NCBI GenBank assembly: GCA_003154115.1
Contig: PMCF01000291.1
Coordinates: forward strand, 27,335 to 89,279
Reading direction: 5' to 3'
DNA: 61,945 bases
Origin: Anaerolineae bacterium
GTDB lineage: Bacteria; Chloroflexota; Anaerolineae; Fen-1058
Below are positions 57,652-61,945 of this stretch, one piece after another; the first letter of the stretch is position 1, and each line of letters starts with the position of its first letter. The notes beneath the pieces were generated by a model. It saw only the letters and a list, made by a program, of their open reading frames with translations, made no database searches and was not told the origin of the DNA. The position numbers were made by a program, and so were the translations under genes.

Positions 57652-58387
57652 ACCATTTCTCCACCAGCGGCACCAACTCCGACAGGCTCGCAATTGTCGC
57701 ATCCGGCATGATGGTGTGCACGTGCGCCGTGTTCGCTTCGCGCTCGGTCTGCATCGTGGCCCATACGCCGCGCATCCCCACGTTGTGCGCGCCGAGGATG
57801 TCCGCACCCAGCATATCGCCGACCATGACCACTTGATCGGGCGGCAGCTGCCAGTAGTCCAGCACGATCTTGAAGATATGCGGATTGGGCTTGCGCACCC
57901 CGGCGTTGGCCGAGATCACGATCGGGTCCAGCCACGATCGCAGCTGGGCATTATCGATCAGGCGTTCCACGTTGGCCGCATCACGCGCATTGGAGATCAA
58001 GCCGATCTTGTAGCCGCGCGTTTCCAAGGTATCGAGCGTGCGGTACACATCGATGAACGGCTGCCACAATAATTCGCCTTGCATGTAGGCCGCGGCGAGT
58101 CCGCCTTTCAGAATCTCATCGGAGACTTCGGGATAGCCGAATTCCGCCAGCGTGTAGCGCAGCGTATACTCCGCCGTGTACTCGATCCAATCCTGCTGCC
58201 CCCGCGTGTAGAATTGATCGACGACCTCCTGATACCGCCGATCGAATTTTTCGAAATCCATGACGTAGCCCTGGGCACGCAGGTAAGCGATCAGATCGAC
58301 GGACATGCGCCGGAAGATGTCGCCCCAGTCACCGCGAAACTCGATGAGCGTACTGCCGAGATCGAAGATCACACCTTTGATAGTCAT
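57650..58387 (-). CDS. HAD-superfamily hydrolase
   Basis: The 245-residue product starts with motif I GVIFDLGSTLI (second Asp replaced by Gly). It has a helical cap (about 20-110), SNARDAAN (motif II), KPNPHIF (motif III Lys) and MVGDMLGADILGAHN (motif IV). It is a cytoplasmic phosphatase-like enzyme of unknown substrate. Start 58387 is 6 bp after TATAAT, so the mRNA is probably leaderless; an ATG seven codons upstream lies inside the promoter and is not used. Confidence 0.9.
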   Translation of the reverse strand: MTIKGVIFDLGSTLIEFRGDWGDIFRRMSVDLIAYLRAQGYVMDFEKFDRRYQEVVDQFYTRGQQDWIEYTAEYTLRYTLAEFGYPEVSDEILKGGLAAAYMQGELLWQPFIDVYRTLDTLETRGYKIGLISNARDAANVERLIDNAQLRSWLDPIVISANAGVRKPNPHIFKIVLDYWQLPPDQVVMVGDMLGADILGAHNVGMRGVWATMQTEREANTAHVHTIMPDATIASLSELVPLVEKW

Positions 58388-58393
58388 AGGTTG

Positions 58394-58422
58394 ATTATAA
58401 ATGAACAATGAGCAATGAACAA
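58394..58422 (-). promoter_or_regulatory. Leaderless promoter of HAD gene, -35 inside repeat array
   Basis: TTGTTC (58422-58417), a 17-bp spacer, TATAAT (58399-58394), 6 bp to the ATG. The -35 hexamer is supplied by an atgaaca unit of the heptamer array. Confidence 0.65.
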
Positions 58423-58463
58423 TGACCAGCTACCAGCCGCTAACCGCCAGCCATCAACCACCT
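58401..58463. repeat. 7-bp tandem array
   Basis: Heptamers atgaaca, atgagca, atgaaca, atgacca, gctacca, gccgcta, accgcca, gccatca, accacct. The unit drifts gradually along the array. Confidence 0.85.
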
Positions 58464-58563
58464 ATCAATTGGCGATAACTTGCGCCGCACCTATTGCATC
58501 GCGCGGAGATACGAGTATACTAGAAACTGTTAAGGGACACCGTCTGCCACACAGGAGATTCCA

Positions 58564-59127
58564 ATGAGCAACACAAATTCAACGTCTCTGCCTCCGACAC
58601 CGCCAACACCGCCTGCGCCAATGAATGCCGGTAACAGTCAGGCATCGATCGTGATCGGCGGCATCCTCATCGTGATCGGCGGCATCTTCCTGGCACTCAA
58701 CGTCTTCCGTATCGACTTCGGCCAGGTCTGGCCCATCATCTTCTTCATCATCGGCACGGGCTTCTACCTGCCGGTGCTGCTGATGCCGCACGATCGCCGG
58801 AACCTCGCCGGCCTGCTCGTTCCGGGCACCATCCTGTTTGGACTGGGCGCGATCTTCTTCTACAACATCTTCGCACACAACTGGGGATCGTGGGCCTACA
58901 TCTGGGCGCTGATCCCGGCCTCGGTGGGATTGGGCCTGCTCCTCGCCGCCCGCGTAGGCAACTGGGGCGGCGATACCATGAAGGTCGGCTTCTGGATGTT
59001 CGTCATCAGCACCGGCGTGTGCTTGATCCTCGCCTCGTTCTTTGGCGGCGGCAATGTGGGTGCCCTCGGCGCGATTCTACTGATCGGGCTGGGCGTGTTC
59101 CTGCTGATTCAATCCATCCGGCGCTAA
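58564..59127 (+). CDS. Small polytopic membrane protein
   Basis: The 187-residue product has a Pro-rich cytoplasmic start (LPPTPPTPPAP) and about five to six hydrophobic segments, with DUF5668/LiaI-like patterns such as IVIGGILIVIGGIFLALN and LGAILLIGLGVFLLIQSIRR. It precedes a two-component pair by 19 bp, so it is probably cotranscribed with it. An AGGAG ribosome site is present. In Firmicutes, LiaI/LiaF-type proteins tune envelope-stress kinases; a similar role here is inference. Confidence 0.75.
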   Translation: MSNTNSTSLPPTPPTPPAPMNAGNSQASIVIGGILIVIGGIFLALNVFRIDFGQVWPIIFFIIGTGFYLPVLLMPHDRRNLAGLLVPGTILFGLGAIFFYNIFAHNWGSWAYIWALIPASVGLGLLLAARVGNWGGDTMKVGFWMFVISTGVCLILASFFGGGNVGALGAILLIGLGVFLLIQSIRR

Positions 59128-59146
59128 GCCGCCAACCCGATGGCCT

Positions 59147-60325
59147 ATGCCCAACTACTCGATCGCTTCACGCTTCAAGCGGATGCTCGGCCCGGATTTC
59201 AATCAGTACGCGGCGATCTATGTGACCGTCGTGGCGTTCTCGTTCGTCACGTTGCTCAGTGTACCCAGCTTGTGGTCGACCGGGGCCTGGCTGCCCTACC
59301 TGATCGGCGTCATCGTCTTTACACTGATCGTCGATCGCTACGCCCACCAAGAGCATCCTTCCAAACAATTTCTGGTCGGATACATCATCGTCGAGACGCT
59401 CCTGGTCATTGGGCTGGGCATCTTAAGCAACTACTTCTTCCTGACGACGATGTTGTCGTTTCTGATCGTGGCTGCCACGCATGGCGAGTTGTCGCCCAAG
59501 CAATCTTACGTGTCGGCTCTGGCGATCTTGACCGCCATTTCGGTGACATATGCCTTTGGCGTGGGCCTCAATGCTGCCGCGCAAATCTTCTTCGGATTAG
59601 GCGCCGGTTTCGTGTTCATCGTAGTCTTCACCGAACTGGCCCAGCGCGAACGCTGTGCCCGTGAAGATCTGCAGAAAGCGAACGCGCAGCTGGCTGAATA
59701 CGCCGCTCAAGTTGAACAACTGGCGACGATTCGTGAACGCAACCGCCTGGCCCGTGAAGTGCACGACACGCTCGGCCATTACCTCACGGTCATCAACGTG
59801 CAGTTGGAAGTGGTCACCAAGCTGATCGATTCCAATCCCACGCGGGCTAAAGAGGCCGCCGTCAAAGCGAAACAACTGGCGTCGGAAGGGTTGAACGAAG
59901 TGCGGCGATCCGTGTCCGCCCTGCGCCCCACGCCGCTGGAAGACAGGCCGCTGCCCGATGCACTCCGCGCCTTGATCGAAACGAGTCGCGACGCCGGGTT
60001 GATGGTGACGTTCGAACAAACCGGCAGCGCGCGCGCTGTATCACCCGAAATCGAGACCGTGTTGTATCGCGCCACGCAGGAGTCACTGACCAACATCCGC
60101 AAACACGCGCACGCCAGCGCGGCCAACGTCCGACTGGCTTACGATGCGAGCGCGGTGAGTTTACGCGTACGCGATAATGGCCTGGGCCGCAAAGGCGGCG
60201 AAGATAACGTCGGGCTTAGTGCGCTCCGCGAACGGGCGGCCGCCCTGAATGGCACCGTGCTGGCCGAGAATCACCTGGAAGGCGGCTTCGTGTTGGAAGT
60301 GACGCTGCCGATGAATAATGCGTAA
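59147..60325 (+). CDS. NarL-type sensor histidine kinase
   Basis: The 392-residue kinase has five to six membrane segments (residues 25-165), a coiled linker, HisKA_3 (RERNRLAREVHDTLGHYLTV, phospho-His near residue 207) and an HATPase domain (LYRATQESLTNIRKHAHA, VRDNGLG, GLSALRERAAALNG). Its partner regulator follows, but 209 bp of repeats and a MITE now separate them, an unusual distance for such a pair. Confidence 0.9.
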   Translation: MPNYSIASRFKRMLGPDFNQYAAIYVTVVAFSFVTLLSVPSLWSTGAWLPYLIGVIVFTLIVDRYAHQEHPSKQFLVGYIIVETLLVIGLGILSNYFFLTTMLSFLIVAATHGELSPKQSYVSALAILTAISVTYAFGVGLNAAAQIFFGLGAGFVFIVVFTELAQRERCAREDLQKANAQLAEYAAQVEQLATIRERNRLAREVHDTLGHYLTVINVQLEVVTKLIDSNPTRAKEAAVKAKQLASEGLNEVRRSVSALRPTPLEDRPLPDALRALIETSRDAGLMVTFEQTGSARAVSPEIETVLYRATQESLTNIRKHAHASAANVRLAYDASAVSLRVRDNGLGRKGGEDNVGLSALRERAAALNGTVLAENHLEGGFVLEVTLPMNNA

Positions 60326-60354
60326 AACGTAATGCGTAGTGCGTAAAACGCAAC
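60320..60354. repeat. 7-bp tandem array, left half
   Basis: Heptamers gcgtaaa, acgtaat, gcgtagt, gcgtaaa, acgcaac. The matching inverted half (ttacgtt, tcacgtt, tcacgct, ttacgca) lies at 60485-60512, on the other side of the MITE. Confidence 0.85.
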
Positions 60355-60369
60355 ACCTGTCCTTACGTT

Positions 60370-60482
60370 GAGTATAACGCAAAAGTGTTGGTGACTTTTC
60401 AGTTGTTCCCCCCGGATGGGTACATCCATCGCGGAGCACCACCGGAAACCCGAAGGCTGCCCAACAGTTTTGCGGTATGCCC
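60370..60482. mobile_element. MITE copy 2 (113 bp) with 9-bp target duplication
   Basis: It begins GAGTATAACGCAAAAGTG and ends CAGTTTTGCGGTATGCCC, matching copy 1 at 28700-28845. CCTTACGTT occurs at both flanks (60361-60369 and 60483-60491). It has inserted into the heptamer array between a kinase and its regulator. It is 33 bp shorter than copy 1 and internally different, so the copies are not recent duplicates of each other. Confidence 0.88.
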
Positions 60483-60484
60483 CC

Positions 60485-60512
60485 TTACGTTTCACGTTTC
60501 ACGCTTTACGCA
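60485..60512. repeat. 7-bp tandem array, right (inverted) half
   Basis: Heptamers ttacgtt, tcacgtt, tcacgct, ttacgca, reverse complements of units in the left half at 60320-60354. Confidence 0.8.
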
Positions 60513-60534
60513 CATCTATGATTTGAACGATGAC

Positions 60535-61182
60535 ATGGATACTATCAAAGTTATTATTGCTGACGACCAACGCTTGATGCGCGAAGGGCTGGCCACATTG
60601 CTGGCGCTGGCCGACGACATCGAGATTGTGGCGCAGGCCGGGGATGGCGCCGAAGCGATCGAGTTGGCGAAGTCCCATCGGCCCGACGTGATGTTGATGG
60701 ATATCCAGATGCCGCACGTCAACGGCGTCGAGGCGACCAAGATCATCCGATCGCTCCTGCCCAACACGCAGATCATCATCCTCACGACGTTCGACGACGA
60801 CGAGTATTTGATGTCCGGTCTGCGAGCCGGAGCGTGCGGTTACTTGCTGAAAGACATGCCGTCAGAACAGTTAGCCGATGCGATCCGATCGGCCGCGAAG
60901 GGGCAGAGTCCCATCGGGCCGGAGATGGCGCGCAAGCTGGTTAATCTGGTCACCCAAAACCCGATCGTTCCACCCGCCCCGGCGGCCACCAGTGAACTAT
61001 CGGACCGCGAAATCGAAGTGCTGCGCCTGATCGCCGCCGGATCGAGCAACAAAGAGATTGCCGAGAAATTATTTATCGCCGAAGGCACCGCTAAGAATCA
61101 TGTCAGCAACATCCTCAGCAAGTTGGAAGCGCGCGATCGGGCGCAGGCCGTGGCCCGCGCAAAGGAATTGAATCTTTTGTAG
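60535..61182 (+). CDS. NarL/LuxR-family response regulator
   Basis: The 215-residue product has a receiver domain (VIIADDQRLMREGL, DVMLMDIQMP with the phospho-Asp near residue 54, LTTFDDDEY, Lys in YLLKDMPS) and a LuxR-type helix-turn-helix (LSDREIEVLRLIAAGSSNKE, then IAEGTAKNHVSNILSKL). It partners the kinase at 59147. The true start is ATG 60535; the open frame upstream runs through the MITE and is not coding. Confidence 0.95.
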   Translation: MDTIKVIIADDQRLMREGLATLLALADDIEIVAQAGDGAEAIELAKSHRPDVMLMDIQMPHVNGVEATKIIRSLLPNTQIIILTTFDDDEYLMSGLRAGACGYLLKDMPSEQLADAIRSAAKGQSPIGPEMARKLVNLVTQNPIVPPAPAATSELSDREIEVLRLIAAGSSNKEIAEKLFIAEGTAKNHVSNILSKLEARDRAQAVARAKELNLL

Positions 61183-61237
61183 GGGCAAGCCTTGCGCTCG
61201 CCCAGAGGCACATCACCACAATATGCCTCGCAATAGG

Positions 61238-61269
61238 CCGACCGGCACATCACAAGCCGGTCGGTTTTT
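61238..61269 (+). terminator. Terminator after regulator gene
   Basis: CCGACCGGC, loop ACATCACAA, GCCGGTCGGTTTTT. It ends the two-component transcript before the next gene. Confidence 0.9.
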
Positions 61270-61370
61270 GCTATCCTATGCACAGTTCAAACGAAATCGC
61301 ATAGCATTCTTCGACTACGCGCCTTCGGCGCTCCGCTCAGAATGCGTACACAATCACAGGAGCCAACAGC

Positions 61371-61892
61371 ATGTCACCATCAACCCATCAACTTCCGCAA
61401 ACTCAATCGGATCGCCACAGCGCCGTCGCCGGCGGCGCGTTGCTGATCGCCATCGGCCTGTTGATTCTGGTCGCGCAGAACGTGCAGACCCAAGCGCTGG
61501 GCCTGTTGTTCCTGCCGGCACTGGGCGGCATCTTCCTGGTCGCAGGCATTGCGGCACACCACCCGGGCTTTATCATCCCCGGCGGCATTCTCACCGGCAT
61601 CGGCGTGGGCGCGGTGCTGACCCAAGGATCGATCGTGCCTTTGAGCGAGACAGCACAGGGCGGGATGTTCTTGCTGGCGTTCGCCGGAGGCTGGTTCCTC
61701 ATCACCGTGTTGACGGCGGCCTTCACTTACCGTACCCAGTGGTGGGCGCTGATTCCCGGTACGATCATGCTACTCATTGGCGGTGGATTGCTCATCGGCG
61801 GCGCGGCGCTGAACGTGCTGGAATTCGCAGGTCGCTGGTGGCCGCTGATTCTGGTGGCGCTGGGCCTGGTCATCATCGTGCGGCGCAAGTAG
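61371..61892 (+). CDS. Small polytopic membrane protein
   Basis: The 173-residue product has a short polar start and about five hydrophobic segments, Gly-rich and of the same style as the 58564 protein (AVAGGALLIAIGLLILVAQN, then IILVALGLVIIVRRK-like end). It starts after CACAGGAG. With the 58564 protein it brackets the two-component pair. No named family beyond LiaI/DUF5668-like resemblance. Confidence 0.72.
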   Translation: MSPSTHQLPQTQSDRHSAVAGGALLIAIGLLILVAQNVQTQALGLLFLPALGGIFLVAGIAAHHPGFIIPGGILTGIGVGAVLTQGSIVPLSETAQGGMFLLAFAGGWFLITVLTAAFTYRTQWWALIPGTIMLLIGGGLLIGGAALNVLEFAGRWWPLILVALGLVIIVRRK

Positions 61893-61893
61893 C

Positions 61894-61945
61894 GCAGGAT
61901 GCAGGATGCAAGAGGCAGGATGCAGGATGCAAGAGGCAGGATGCA
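61894..61945. repeat. 7-bp tandem array with 21-bp higher-order period
   Basis: Units gcaggat, gcaggat, gcaagag, gcaggat, gcaggat, gcaagag, gcaggat, gca. The phase is perfect to the edge of the window, so the array may continue beyond it. It starts one base after the stop codon of the preceding gene. Confidence 0.92.

Noticed and set aside
60385-60534. Upstream extension of the LuxR-type regulator
   Set aside because: It translates the MITE and repeat array; the receiver domain begins exactly at the ATG at 60535.
61894-61945. Tandem repeat considered as a CRISPR array
   Set aside because: The period is 7 bp with no spacers; a CRISPR needs repeats of about 25-40 bp separated by unique spacers.
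1-61945. tRNA, rRNA, replication origin or phage attachment sites
   Set aside because: No sequence with the required arms, conserved boxes or duplicated att cores was recognised anywhere by eye.

Overview
The window looks like a chromosomal segment of a member of the Chloroflexota, probably Anaerolineae-like. The evidence is the overall gene style: large secreted repeat proteins ending in a short YLPLV/YLPIV-type tail, very cytochrome-rich cyt b / multihaem c loci, NarL-type two-component pairs, DUF3352 and LppX-like lipoproteins, and moderately high GC content. This is inference; no rRNA, tRNA or CRISPR array was recognised, so the taxonomic call rests on protein style only.

Layout. 1-4.2 kb: two small unknown genes, then a leftward metabolic cluster (homocysteine S-methyltransferase family, HAD hydrolase, metallophosphoesterase, TIM-barrel isomerase). 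4.4-8.7 kb: a 1,442-residue secreted subtilase. 8.9-14.3 kb: a small protein, an LppX-like lipoprotein, an intact DUF433/DUF5615 toxin-antitoxin pair, a 14-TM MFS exporter and a DUF3352 protein. 14.5-19.3 kb (leftward): radA, a GAF/PAS histidine kinase and an RlmD-like rRNA methyltransferase. 19.35-24.97 kb: a compact four-gene operon of two SPFH-like membrane proteins (one carrying an NBR1-type four-tryptophan domain), an unknown protein and an AAA ATPase fused to an OmpR-type winged helix. 25-30 kb: psuG, a secreted HExxH metalloprotease, a YtxH-like protein, a MITE and an M24 peptidase. 30-37 kb: a cluster of intact and decayed toxin-antitoxin modules around a 1,516-residue beta-helix repeat protein, plus an NHL-repeat gene fragment. 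37-42 kb (leftward): a Met/Gly-rich secreted protein, an OmpR-type two-component pair, an S4 protein and three related zinc-ribbon proteins. 42-43 kb: an orphan beta-class DNA methyltransferase.

43.6-56 kb is the physiological centre: a decahaem lipoprotein, a NarL-type two-component pair, then an operon built from a duplicated [9-haem cytochrome + cytochrome b] unit, the second cyt b carrying four extra monohaem domains, and finally a NapC/NirT-like multihaem protein. Together they carry 39 CXXCH motifs plus one CX3CH and one CX4CH. The likely role is electron exchange between the quinone pool and cell-surface or extracellular carriers. 56-62 kb: an orphan kinase, a HAD hydrolase and a second NarL-type pair flanked by two small polytopic membrane proteins.

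The intergenic DNA is as notable as the genes. It holds (i) short degenerate tandem arrays of 7- or 8-bp units, different at each locus and often arranged as inverted halves; (ii) two copies of a 113-146 bp MITE, each with its own 9-bp target duplication; (iii) composite palindromic repeats of the GTCATNCCCG...GGGAATGAC type; and (iv) several promoters whose -10 box lies only 6-7 bp before the start codon, suggesting leaderless mRNAs.
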